A stretch of 41,422 nucleotides of DNA from an uncultured cyanobacterium (lineage in GTDB: Bacteria > Cyanobacteriota > Cyanobacteriia > PCC-6307 > Cyanobiaceae), in NCBI GenBank assembly GCA_903856805.1, contig CAIOCZ010000121.1:1-41422 (forward strand). The letters run 5' to 3'. The notes beneath the pieces were generated by a model, which made no database searches, had not been told where the DNA came from, and saw only the letters and a list, made by a program, of their open reading frames with translations. Shown one piece after another: positions 17,901 through 22,272 of the stretch (its first letter is position 1; every line of letters begins with the position of its first letter). Both the position numbers and the translations under genes were made by a program.

Positions 17901-20058
17901 CCTTCAGACCCGAACCAGGATTCGTCAGAATGACCGGAGATGTAGATGTGACTGAGCTCCCAACCTGGCCCTTGGCATACCCATCTAGTAAGAACAAATA
18001 AAGCTGACTTGTCTCGTCTAAGCCTTCGGATCCACTACCCAGGCCTGTGGCGCGCACGGTTGAGGCGGGCAACAGTACTGATCCGGAGGCGGGAAGATAC
18101 TCATAGGCCAACGAGTTGGTATCACCTGTATCGGCTAATCCCAGTGGTGACCCCGCGGATAACAGACGTGCTTGCGACGGCGGCTTTGGAAATACATGTT
18201 TGTATGCAAGAAGAGGGACGCTGACTCCAAAAGGAAAGGCAAGGCCCAGGTCGAATGTTAAAGTGTCTTCCCAGTTCGAAGTATTGCCGGCGTAAGCATT
18301 ACTTTTGCCGACGATATACTTATTGCTCAAGGACGCATAGCCGCCAAATAATCCCTTCCACAGATAACGCCCATTAACGAGTATATTCCATACGAATCCA
18401 CTATTGAACGCAGCTGTCTCGCCGTTCGCGAAATCTGGCGCCACTGCCGTGGCGAGGCCGGCTGAAGCATTCAGGAATTGGACAGGGTAATAGAGCTTAC
18501 CAGGTGAGCCATTTTCGGACCATTTCTTGTATCGATTAGTCCTCTGATAACCCGCATTTGCCATGCTTAGATAGGCTTCTGCCGGGCCCAATGAGCCAAT
18601 CGTAAGCCCCCACGTCTTCAGCCAGCTGGGCATGGAAGAAGGAGATTCATCGTCCCTATGTGGAGCCTTTATTTGCCTCTGAAGGGAATATCCTACGGAA
18701 CTGCCTAATGACGCTTGGAAATAACTACCAGTTGCATACCTATTCCTCGTATCACCTTCAAAGCCCAATGAGAAAATAAAATTATCTGACAACGACTTTA
18801 ATTCGATCTGGCTTCGGTCTCTGATATGTAGGCTGTTGTAATTGAATGTTGTTGTCCGGTTGGCGACAAATGTCCCGATCCTACGATTTTGATTAATCAC
18901 GCTAATGGGATAACCATTTCCGGCATGAAGCAATGCTTTCTTGTAATCTCCTCTCTCGGAAAGCCTTTCCAGAATTATTGCAGCTCCAAACGTGTTCTTG
19001 ACTGTCTTGCCTCCATAGCCACCGAAGCCGAAACTGCCTTCTAAGGCAATTTTCCACTTTGGATCTTTGACGCGAAAGCCCTCAGTCAAGGCTTCCTCAT
19101 TATTCCCTTTAACCAGATTTCTATAGACGGGGTTTGGTCCGTATTCCGGTTGTTTCCATGCCCCCCAGTCCAAGGGCGGCGATGAAGTTGGATACTGCAA
19201 TTTCCATTTCGTCTTGAGACCCGACAGCAACGGACCAACCAGCAGCTTGCTGTTCGAGCCAAATTTCCAGACGAAAGATGTGCCGCTTCTGGTCTTCCCA
19301 TCGCTCGTGCTTGCCAGCGAGCTCAGCGATTGGGGAGACTGAACCGACTGAACCGACTGAACTTCCAGTTGCTGGCTTTTTAACAGTGGCTCAGCGGCCG
19401 CAGGCTGCTGTTGTGCAATGAATAAATCACTCCGGTTAAACTGAAGAGAATTGCTTACTGCACCGGAAGCCGCCACCGGGGCTGGAGACGTAGCAAACGT
19501 GATCTCCTGGTCGTTTAGCCTGTAGTCATCATCGTCGCTGCCACTCAGGGCGAATTTCTGCTCCACCAGCTCGCTGTCGGAACGGGCTCCGGTGATGGTC
19601 GTCAGGCGACTGCCCTCAACTGCTGCTAAGGGTTCACGCCTCTGGGTCACCAGCTCAAAGCCGCCAGCGTCTGTTGCTCTGAGCGCAAGTTCTTCGGTGG
19701 CCGTGCCGCTATTGCTGAGCAGCAGGGGGAGGCTCCATTCCAGCTGACCGTCGCTCGCCCAACGCCCGAGCGTGCCAAATACCTTGGCCCCTTCGCCCGA
19801 CCCCATGCGGTAGGCCAGCACGATCCCCGGTGTGTTGCCCGCCTGGTTGCCCGTGGCTCCGCTGGTGGTCCAGAGGTTGTCCACCATCACGGCCTGGAGC
19901 TTCTCGCCGCCGAACGCCTCGGGCACGATCGTTCCCTTGTCCCAGCGCTGGGCCTCGGCATTCCATTGGCAATGCCACAGCAGGCCGTTATCAGCCAGGA
20001 AGGCGTGGGCGGTGCCGTTGGCGTCGTTGATGATCTGGATGCTGCTGGAGTAGGGCAT
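2968..20058 (-). CDS. Giant multidomain extracellular-type protein (FG-GAP, Asp-box, LamG, RTX-like, Calx-beta, DUF4114)
   Basis: One frame of 5,696 codons without interruption. Approximate residue map: 1-250 unknown with a short VQS repeat; 257-660 unknown, glycine and aromatic rich, beta-like; 1186-1590 three copies of a GSIxGTTLTV...GDxxTGxG module; 1600-1990 LamG-like (IEFWAKLPAGS ... SLFVDNQLVAS ... AIDQFALYNKALL); 2405-3065 integrin-like FG-GAP repeats with DLNGDGVKD, DTNGDGYED, DVDADGFND, DFNHDGYGD and DLNGDGMDD calcium loops; 3130-4130 duplicated BNR-like blocks with three Asp-box motifs (SLDGGNSW, SLDGGASW, STDNGRTW); 4198-4400 and 4886-4903 further FG-GAP loops; 4520-4700 a third BNR-like stretch; 4926-5000 RTX-like GDD/GAD repeats; 5173-5271 Calx-beta-like; 5620-5696 DUF4114-like ending, with GDRDFNDNIVIL. 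The ATG at 20058 is the first in frame. No signal peptide is visible, which fits type I secretion, but no transporter genes lie in the window. A surface adhesin or matrix protein is inferred; enzymatic sialidase activity is not supported. Confidence 0.9.
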   Translation of the reverse strand: MPYSSSIQIINDANGTAHAFLADNGLLWHCQWNAEAQRWDKGTIVPEAFGGEKLQAVMVDNLWTTSGATGNQAGNTPGIVLAYRMGSGEGAKVFGTLGRWASDGQLEWSLPLLLSNSGTATEELALRATDAGGFELVTQRREPLAAVEGSRLTTITGARSDSELVEQKFALSGSDDDDYRLNDQEITFATSPAPVAASGAVSNSLQFNRSDLFIAQQQPAAAEPLLKSQQLEVQSVQSVQSPQSLSSLASTSDGKTRSGTSFVWKFGSNSKLLVGPLLSGLKTKWKLQYPTSSPPLDWGAWKQPEYGPNPVYRNLVKGNNEEALTEGFRVKDPKWKIALEGSFGFGGYGGKTVKNTFGAAIILERLSERGDYKKALLHAGNGYPISVINQNRRIGTFVANRTTTFNYNSLHIRDRSQIELKSLSDNFIFSLGFEGDTRNRYATGSYFQASLGSSVGYSLQRQIKAPHRDDESPSSMPSWLKTWGLTIGSLGPAEAYLSMANAGYQRTNRYKKWSENGSPGKLYYPVQFLNASAGLATAVAPDFANGETAAFNSGFVWNILVNGRYLWKGLFGGYASLSNKYIVGKSNAYAGNTSNWEDTLTFDLGLAFPFGVSVPLLAYKHVFPKPPSQARLLSAGSPLGLADTGDTNSLAYEYLPASGSVLLPASTVRATGLGSGSEGLDETSQLYLFLLDGYAKGQVGSSVTSTSPVILTNPGSGLKDGVWKNVPILGDLLPGSAPATVSFTVLNGKVQAESIEIGIPATGDGRYLLLPETKPSSGAYVLIPDVFQQGILASSPKASGQGFRDLLNEIPVITVRTFLDDAPLTREAIGVIPQAIPISDSSLGGTDSAPGLTNPSPSDNSLQTYTGIPIRIAGSSIAEYSLTPLNQTTATVGVSNGKIVRVVMENPMYLSSPNVDVLSPWPNVTLTLDAQSLSIASTWTGPDPSFSVAPQNLGFNNVVEEHSYSANPGFPQNADSAPAGATRNAQAVWLSDGINDQWQQSPSQGAWPVFNRVVVQSSTGALRYLNAFTLDANGNRRYEVVGPADVDLESLYTKAANGIDFPHFSVASTPVAIDIAGGKKFTSAVFWVEASDTVIPVSSSDGSISYQNYLTSLYGSQRINYRLYNSSINDWDSPTPGTSFYKPDDAIIRHLKAFNVRVGDSIRTLLVWDETSIASIKGSLPEALPIHGWIAGNSLSLSGASSGLRIGDLITGDGVKQGTLITGIINAFDPNTGSAVYRLNTSQIVGSSSQPVRLDATPLVPPTFLKAGFLNPNAATVQWNDLFKDANGRSTITTIPWDQTNDIGVGIESLSVASQQQINADSGQVDNAAVLTWSENVRTPYVESVLNDEPLIYLQFSDLGPGFNDINIGSTASSTTTGTVASETGLNFVIASALSKSSGSAVQNIDGTGVIETGTGSENSLFTSFANSTPIDQLPASPFSELIGSIDGTTLTVTALTGNLAIGDLLTGPGLAPDTKISEVLSSFDPSTGTGSYSINRSQSLTSSTLEAVSNPAPISSKELGLPYSSFSGSITGTILSVSQLIGSLTVGDQIVGEGIRLGTTINAVIHFDPATGTGDYQLSADPIEQGDQLAPSALIGTPSSSNPYTIEFWAKLPAGSNATQGAGLVAFGQPSEQAVGPAIAPSGWLLTSTFTVQRITYQQAATDGFEDAYNALSTGTSKANELYAWAWSLDATGANTTALGGDGGSNLYSNALTLTNLYNGQTISGVNTFLASYGLTPEDLVGGDGLAANTIDLVPTTSLEFNRSLDQNTGRPVSELNAVSINTASAQLNSGMVFTNPAGQLSSDAAKNQRLQSMFQSLWDYQGLFASAKVAFTLDPADTSTSSASGFEQYGGLPLEFAVSPGPAISVNSNGNLVFDVADGISLTSSATTPSDKRQIPLAADLRDGEWHHVVATYLPHYRKYTINGVVTQIPTNSGTASLFVDNQLVASKDGVTNAFLATNINDIALLLPNNAGGAIDQFALYNKALLSAPPQTGSLGDAWPQPSAEDALVILKQLGYPATEDTPNPGAIESAITEHWRSRNVNPNAAVLATFSSTFTPSSRTSLTGSWSEAAPLNPITQPLATAATANADSLQQDLVVVIDKTVWKGATWTKGTATKIQFNPGGDKLRKILVELTPKEGTSVKRYLAPEQILMGKESTLATLQPRATLDDLNYTFLSNKPELGLLISRKPDSAKGDTGDLDPSKSYTSKVTITVDDPNSSTASLQDYTTEISSFISAPTNGNRSKALATAAVIEAAPLQLEYIDSGIVLNSTSSPDVAGSPATASPALSFGQSTAYGWFEKPSKPDTGADTPKLNSGWLAIAQPTSDNAISNPAGRVWIQYTGDFSIASTEQNKNINAQEKPKTWLNALANSKFSPESPNRPLLNDATYPTSYGGLLIKADPTAGWGQSFAQTMLVEDLNGDGVKDLVISAPAANGGGKVVIVDGNWIKDNLTSSTGRTILNLASPDSLADHVTVLSPAMASGNEDSSQSAFGWALAFDTESKTLFIGAPNYSRKVGPDLESVPIGAVYQYQLSRSSTVFNAGNHTLSDPTLGIAGRTDTNDVSGPATSYWGASLGASLAVSDTGALAVGAPGVQASLLYSGTESVEKLVAGDRDPSNPYGQGALIKVMLPAISATAGTGLDVYVSSSEGTNNGELVDIVINNNTKETNALADPQSVYMQALKEQQAKPIAKANEVNNPAIQTGAVGSVYWFDAVNPMASGTLLPNKASATFYGPNPWNTTGPTDFGSSLSFGDHNNTNKKNTLAVGAASAGGPGAVYLINTSQPFANPESSDTPDWIRNANLGNTNTGDQYLAYLTSALTLYGSENLDQFGFGVTNLGDTNGDGYEDLLIQAPSASAGAGNGYVLFGSDQLIDGMDNNDKPSVGSVRPGNIGVLTSAVDDPESAVDDPEVNNRFSNPILSLMGHGISATTGLGSFGAGDVDADGFNDIQLGSGTNSEAYITYGQSYLEAINNLQLERLASDNGFILQGLASTTEGSLRSIGDFNHDGYGDFMSIKPGAALTTICIELGANTQEILANAPYNYYTFTVANGTQILPAGDLNGDGMDDIALFFDRNLSSSADGNQGAGSTTGILYGRSSSDLPVGSSLGFLAPVDPTTSAPLESLPGVNVAGGLTDTAPSVIAVGNTLYAAVKGVGSNSTSLWFSQSLDGGNSWNNWTNLSGGSQAFALKPGTSPSLAFSNNRLYLGFVNGTGMLSLSSWDPSSNNPLAWSTPSLLSSSSGSTAFSTSAGLQLVDRGDALGVLWVNGGIVQAASSTTPDTTPANSPWEAVNGRSSLATPALARIGGTTYMAVQGGPGESAIYWTSSLDGGASWAAWEALPNAVTSEKPPSLAVVNGTLYLSYLSYLTAGSNESISDLTARKIHIISLTDANANKWSTAYQIPVAPGSSTMQTAEFASLASEVVNGSEQLAVYYVSGDSSNRILKTQSSTPATAAGWSALSEIKYSTSGDQTGVQTASGPLTVGQFNGQTYLAYQGGTISRPDKAIYIGTSLSTDLNNGSKWAAQRLLDPGQRTGLGLASTASGLQLSYSAASQSGQLQLLNLTPQSGSLNLSQASDPALPLPAGLSANITLLNGVSNGISSQLFAGLSSSNAVETSLVYRAQVNSSWSTPLALQQLLNNEGVDIAADATPSFTWLGTTAVLAVKQGAEINVYAVLDGGSSLQLTSSFSPQPGGPAIASAPVITSTDTGLALTYTNSDGSITLQRLNLLNANGTPIAGVQLQDDGSIDVSKANLQWLSTTLDAGTSGISSSLASTPVSVDGTLLLANVRNSTNANTQIWVNALPNSSDPDSTTWLNTSVQLPDGKGGWAISQQAGANHPVAFGVINPGWQEPNGGLSPWAPSYAELNGVLYSAVRGWNSANNNRQLYWNRSTDNGRTWSPWQQLPGGMTSDKPPTIAAYNGRLYLAFIGQDNAQSLYLTKLENADTNQWASQIPVRAGSSNASNQSAEFATLLNEGNQLALYYVGTVKNELYSTSSSADDPQVFVGAGLNGTFSPSTVIKYNNNRDTQTASGPLAAARLNGKTYLTYQGGTYQSGKGLAGKSNQIFLTTGSAKATDWTLLNPVPQPASADHTGVGLTANSKGLVLSYSDVVNGKNVVSVQQGTGSGTSWSFSPYTVLQTPGNSSARNDGANSLYARTSSDQVLVGRINPNANEAITNVWADPLPPSLVLTPGQTGSTLTPVGDLDNDGYADLLLTANNVVVNNVDANAVTGFKLATGLRVISGAATSSQILANNDNTAPSQSVQLAAPFIRDSSATPVSSITGADPAAGNLSLNLSTASGGSINSLSAIVPSKSLSALVSDVEQASTLLAAMSPSTTSLNTANGWGKPELNAGGSYGDLNGDGRQDFLDPFTNSSIPAVEGLAYSLWSIRPAGDVNGNGVDDVLLSLAPQGPSYALDSNGLPMALQSVLLDGSLFHVDPNRNTFSLAAAAGSPKEGWTSAGLKTPLNPYNRSQLYDLASTSPTAYMPGLQNWFEPILTFQPGALTAVATANSLNTGASQTGSPPSVAISPNGKPYVLTAEDLMGTSITPQGLWMADQNASGSWQQTKVLAGPVREPSAIFHKGKLVVAYLDDNNNIHVAWCEAQPPDAASSWQRYQVITTVDSTTVAEMSQGGPVLVEEQGRLAMYFFSNGTGEKTIRYLYSTNPFNSAANGNWGGSPDATNGYSGVSGEINAGNSTPMAHPFSGLEAISYQGRTALAFNGSYSTTGNITLLTQIASAPSAANLNQSLSWVSTDTGIAIGGGNESWVTGLATDQSLLYITSYYKTKKDTTGFEDITKHTITSLRPIADEKGSWSIDPTDAEISAPDLVDEYNTEGVKPFLVNGRLMAAWNNNNLKGFDASTRGTLHITDLSAIISPPTQSSLAGFSLDGNIDINGDGFKDILISDPSDPEQNDNNQYALFGGDYLNIASQVGTSGDDVIVGTPLVDVIYTIQGADQVISNGGADVIYTGAGDDAISIADNAFIRIDAGSGFDALRLQGRAGQSYDFRLNEPSPEYFPGTKLRDIELISSTDYGANTLRFDAAAVNAINPDRILFLTPDKFDSVVLSSEFKRNPAFDTTYGGALWNAYAAGTATTPDQSSPTLIYLLNPEGAAATTWLDTQVLTLDTSTSAATVASLFSTEQQATPTLQASTPQAQTQQLPLSLPSPRPNTMAFGNNLTLEAYPVTGGSTMARFKVHRLDPNSRQVVTYITKGNDSKAIAGVDFTVATGLVVFEPGETAKDILIPLNPESLAKRGAASVSLAVEEIPDIKQKAVHFLLEPTQDAATGRTPVVSGLELKLDPHSVNYGTLSFRIDTNEISSDQLSKLNLRVSTRIDSNVLTSSNSRQISISDFRGSQHLAALGSADASLHLDADGLQNQQVQASLRLHFNPLAGRPSVSLLGPEFRPTASVESVGTNQVRFLQDAPLTTWRSDSGSGKVTFALQAGATRQSLLTNAIGGSAGSINPAIAINNNPTSGWQGSEGRAIGSSSISTVPNLTTQTWTPTATRDGIDLPLLGLTVNGNQVTARFAGGVTAELWQASGSAPAKLPVAPSLEVQRLAGFNNHIGLYSVDGITGMVDGLNPRDPGYLQAALARSEAEDLLLTAAELPAFGKTAIYNSLPLDTQKRYGVLLLQNGSRSTIFSSFSDANPGAETQMVRLGSDRSRFVLGIEDIAVASEHGDRDFNDNIVILSGISLGIF
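7690..10165 (-). repeat. Duplicated ~265-residue BNR-like block inside the giant gene
   Basis: Blocks at about 10165-9370 and 8490-7690 run in parallel. Each has an opening LNGVLYSAVRGW-like segment (IGGTTYMAVQGG in the other), an Asp box (SLDGGASW against STDNGRTW), TSEKPPSLAVVNGTLYL against TSDKPPTIAAYNGRLYL, then SAEFATL-type, QLALYYVG-type and TASGPLAAARLNGKTYL-type segments. The order and spacing are kept, which shows an internal duplication of a propeller-sized unit. Confidence 0.85.
9961..9985 (-). repeat. 9-bp tandem repeat in the giant gene
   Basis: The unit CAGATAGCT occurs 2.8 times, giving LSYLSYL on the coding strand. The period is a multiple of three, so length changes would keep the frame. 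Confidence 0.9.
11326..11367 (-). repeat. Perfect 21-bp tandem duplication in the giant gene
   Basis: Two adjacent identical copies (11326-11346 and 11347-11367), each containing GGATCGTCAACTGCAGA. The duplication adds seven residues (an ESAVDDP repeat) and keeps the frame. It sits between two FG-GAP blades, presumably in a loop. Perfect identity suggests a recent slippage or duplication event. Confidence 0.95.
15285..16505 (-). repeat. Three copies of a ~65-residue beta module inside the giant gene
   Basis: Copies lie at about 16505-16290, 15745-15525 and 15480-15285. Shared features are a start like GSIDGTTLTVTAL, a middle IGDLLTGPGLAPDTKI, and an ending FDPSTGTGSYSINRSQ. The three copies are clearly related but divergent, so they are old. 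Similar GTTLTV / VGQxVSGxGV modules are common in phage tail and cyanobacterial surface proteins (recalled knowledge, not searched). Confidence 0.75.
19337..19362 (-). repeat. 9-bp tandem repeat in the giant gene
   Basis: The unit GACTGAACC occurs 2.9 times and encodes the VQSVQSVQ stretch near residue 235. It marks the linker between the N-terminal region and the following beta-like region. Confidence 0.9.
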
Positions 20059-20225
20059 GGCGGGCGCCCCGGGCGGGCTTTAAAGAACCTGTGGCAATGG
20101 TGCAGCAACTTGACCTTTGCCTGCTAGCTACATTTGTCGTGGTTTCGCGGGCCGAGCATCGACGTTGCCGGCTCGGCTGCTGCTCTCGGCAGGGAGCCCG
20201 CATAGGCATGGGGCTCTCCTAGTCT

Positions 20226-20246
20226 GACCAGATCGACCAGACCAGA
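20226..20246 (+). promoter_or_regulatory. Repeated GACCAGA motif before the Phd/PIN operon
   Basis: GACCAGA occurs at 20226-20232, 20235-20241 and 20240-20246, ending two bases before the antitoxin ATG. Repeated short motifs at the start of a toxin-antitoxin operon are typical places for autoregulatory binding, which is the inferred role. There is no Shine-Dalgarno sequence before the ATG. The rest of the 190-base gap to the divergent giant gene (20059-20248) shows no clear promoter. Confidence 0.35.
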
Positions 20247-20248
20247 CC

Positions 20249-20521
20249 ATGGCTTCTGCTCAGGGCGCTCCCTCGCCCGTCCCATCGGGCTCCGCCGCCC
20301 CCCGCTGCGTCAACGTTCAGGAGGCCAAGACCCACCTTTCGGCCCTGCTGGCCCGGGTCGCGGCCGGTGAGCGCATCGTGCTGGCCCGCCATGGCAAGCC
20401 GATCGCCCAGCTGGTGCCGCTCGATCCCCGCCCCCGTCGGCAGCTCGGCTTCCTGCAGGGTTGCGTGGATGAGGCGTTCTTCGAGCCCCTGTCCGATGAG
20501 GAACTGGAGCGCTGGGGCTGA
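20249..20521 (+). CDS. Phd/YefM-type antitoxin
   Basis: The protein has 90 residues. After a proline- and alanine-rich 22-residue lead it shows the family core CVNVQEAKTHLSALLARV, followed by GERIVLARHGKPIAQLVPL. This is the Phd/YefM DNA-binding fold, in which the N-terminal part binds DNA and the C-terminal part (here EAFFEPLSDEELERWG) wraps the toxin. The stop overlaps the toxin ATG by one base (TGATG), so the two are translated together. The antitoxin would neutralise the PIN toxin and, with it, repress this promoter; the GACCAGA repeats just upstream are a candidate site. The ATG at 20249 is used because it directly follows those repeats, though an internal start closer to the core is possible. 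Confidence 0.85.
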   Translation: MASAQGAPSPVPSGSAAPRCVNVQEAKTHLSALLARVAAGERIVLARHGKPIAQLVPLDPRPRRQLGFLQGCVDEAFFEPLSDEELERWG

Positions 20522-20910
20522 TGAACCTGCTGCTCGACACCCATGTGCTGCTGTGGGCCCTGCTGGAACCTCAGAAGCTCTCGCCGCCGTTGCGCAGCGC
20601 CCTGGAGGACAGCAACAACACGCTCGTCGTGAGCGCCGCTTCCGCCTGGGAGATCGCCACCAAGTGGAGGCTTGGAAAACTGCAACAGGCCAGCGCCGTC
20701 GTTGAGAACTACCCCATGGCTCTGCACCGTCTGGCGGCGGTGGATCTGCCGATCAGCGCCGCCGTGGCCCGGCAGGCCGGCCTCTGGGATGTGCCGCACC
20801 GCGATCCCTTTGATCGCCTGCTGGCGGCCCAGGCCCGGTCTGACCACCTTCTGCTCGCCAGCATGGATCCTGCGTTCGCCTTGTTCGAGGGGGTGATGAC
20901 GCTGGGATGA
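20521..20910 (+). CDS. PIN-domain ribonuclease toxin (VapC-like)
   Basis: The protein has 129 residues, normal for the family. The acidic PIN active-site residues are visible: Asp in NLLLDTHVLLWAL at the N-terminus, Glu in SAASAWEIATKWRLGKL near residue 45, and the HRDPFDRLLAAQA motif near residue 95, with a last Asp in LLASMDPAF. PIN toxins cut RNA with metal ions bound by these acids. The pairing with a Phd-type antitoxin and the one-base overlap are the usual arrangement for this PIN subgroup in cyanobacteria. All key residues are present, so the toxin should be active. The gene ends 16 bases before the convergent LuxR gene. Confidence 0.9.
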   Translation: MNLLLDTHVLLWALLEPQKLSPPLRSALEDSNNTLVVSAASAWEIATKWRLGKLQQASAVVENYPMALHRLAAVDLPISAAVARQAGLWDVPHRDPFDRLLAAQARSDHLLLASMDPAFALFEGVMTLG

Positions 20911-20926
20911 ACGGTGTTAGCAGCCG

Positions 20927-21685
20927 TCAGCCCCGGTGCTCCACCAGGCCCAGGGCGATCGCGTGGGTCACCACCTGGGTGCGGTTGGCGGCACCCAGCC
21001 GGCGGCAGAGGCGGCTCACGTAATCGCGCGCGGTGGTGGTGGCGATCTCGGCCTCCTGGGCGATCTGCTTGTTGGAGAGGCCCCGCACCAGGCCCTGCAG
21101 CACCTGCTGCTCCCGGCGGCTCAGCTGGATTGCCCGCGTGTTGTCCAGCCGCTCGCGGATGCGCGGATCGCGGTAGGTCTGCCCCCGCCGCAGGGCCTGC
21201 AGCGCGCGGATCACCACGCCGGTGCCGAAGCTCTCGCCATGCACGATCGCCTGGGCCTGGCAGTCGGCCAGGGTGTCGGCCGTGAGCCACTGATCGTTCT
21301 GCACCAGCACCAGGATCTGCACCGCCGGGTTGAGTGTGCGCAGCCGCTGCGTCAAGGCGCTGCCCTGATCCTCGCCGAGCGAATCGCAGAGCACCACCAG
21401 CGGGGCTCCGCGGTTGCCCTCCTCCAGCTCCTGCGCCACCAGATCCCACACCTCCTGCTCCGTGATGCCGCAGCCGCGCAGGTTCGGCTGGCGCGAGGCC
21501 ACGGCCAGGCGCGCCACCAGATGGGCCTCCAGCCAGGAGCCGCTGCCGAACACGATCGGCCAGCCCCCCAGCAGGCTGTTTACCAGGCGGGTGCGGCGCA
21601 GGAAGGCCCGGCTGCCGGGCAGGAAGCGGTGGGCTTCGCCGGGGGTAGCAAAGAGCAGCAACTCGTGATTTGGCTCACCGCCCAA
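20927..21685 (-). CDS. LuxR-family response regulator
   Basis: The protein has 252 residues. The C-terminal 65 residues form a LuxR/GerE helix-turn-helix (LSRREQQVLQGLVRGLSNKQIAQEA... then a TARDYVSRLCRRLGAANRTQ-like end). The N-terminal half is receiver-like: LVVLCDSLGEDQG holds a possible phospho-acceptor Asp, and VQILVLVQND resembles a later strand. It is divergent from classic receivers. No histidine kinase is nearby, so the signal is unknown. The track start is a TTG at 21685 with no clear ribosome site, and it lies 11 bases after the TVP38 stop, so the two genes are probably cotranscribed. Another start further in is possible. Confidence 0.8.
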   Translation of the reverse strand: MGGEPNHELLLFATPGEAHRFLPGSRAFLRRTRLVNSLLGGWPIVFGSGSWLEAHLVARLAVASRQPNLRGCGITEQEVWDLVAQELEEGNRGAPLVVLCDSLGEDQGSALTQRLRTLNPAVQILVLVQNDQWLTADTLADCQAQAIVHGESFGTGVVIRALQALRRGQTYRDPRIRERLDNTRAIQLSRREQQVLQGLVRGLSNKQIAQEAEIATTTARDYVSRLCRRLGAANRTQVVTHAIALGLVEHRG

Positions 21686-21696
21686 TTCTTATGGCA

Positions 21697-22272
21697 TCAG
21701 CAGGAGCCCTCGGGATCCGTGGCACTCCGGCGCAACTGCCGGCCCACGCTCCGGGCCGCCAGCAGCAGCGCCGCTCCCGTGGCGATCAGCGCCAGCAGCC
21801 GCAGGGCCAGGGAGACGGGGCTCAGAGAACCGTTCAGGGCCGCCGCACCCAGATCGCCGGCCACCACCAGCAGCGGAAATCGCGGCACCAGCACCAGGCA
21901 GGCCAGGGCGGAGGGAGCGGGGGCGGTCGTGCCCAGGGCGCAGGCGGCGTTCACGAGGACCATCGGAATCAGGGCCATCCGCAGCAGCACCATCAGGCCC
22001 AGGCTGGCCGGCCGCTGCAACAGCCGCTCCAGGCGGCGCCCCCGCCGGCTTGCCGCCAGCCAGCGCTGCAGGCGCCCCCGCAGCACACCGCGGCACAGAT
22101 ACCAGTGGATGGTTAGGCCAACCGCCTGAGCGATCACCACCGTGAGCAGGCCAACGGCGGTTCCGAACAGCGCGCCCGCCAGCACCACCAATGCCCCGCA
22201 GGGCAGGCCCAGGCCCAAGCCAGCAGCCAGCAGCACCCCGAGCACCAGAGGCTGAATCGGTTCCCCCGCCAC
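21697..22272 (-). CDS. TVP38/TMEM64-family membrane protein, 5' end altered
   Basis: From a GTG at 22272 the protein has 191 residues and several membrane spans (PLVLGVLLAAGLGLGL, ALFGTAVGLLTVVIAQAVGL, a span after LRMALIPMVLVNAACAL, and LALRLLALIATGAALLLAA). The ALFG loop and the RMALIPMVLVN motif are typical of the SNARE-associated TVP38/TMEM64/DedA group, implicated in lipid transport or envelope maintenance. Family members usually have more residues before the first span. Here the sequence just upstream belongs to a phage primase read in another frame, so the native start was probably replaced when the island joined. Whether the GTG is used is unknown. The LuxR gene follows after 11 bases. 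Confidence 0.75.
   Translation of the reverse strand: MAGEPIQPLVLGVLLAAGLGLGLPCGALVVLAGALFGTAVGLLTVVIAQAVGLTIHWYLCRGVLRGRLQRWLAASRRGRRLERLLQRPASLGLMVLLRMALIPMVLVNAACALGTTAPAPSALACLVLVPRFPLLVVAGDLGAAALNGSLSPVSLALRLLALIATGAALLLAARSVGRQLRRSATDPEGSC

Noticed and set aside
2968-20058. Calling the giant protein a sialidase because of its Asp boxes
   Set aside because: Asp boxes mark propeller blades, not activity. The catalytic Arg triad, Tyr and FRIP motif of sialidases could not be found.
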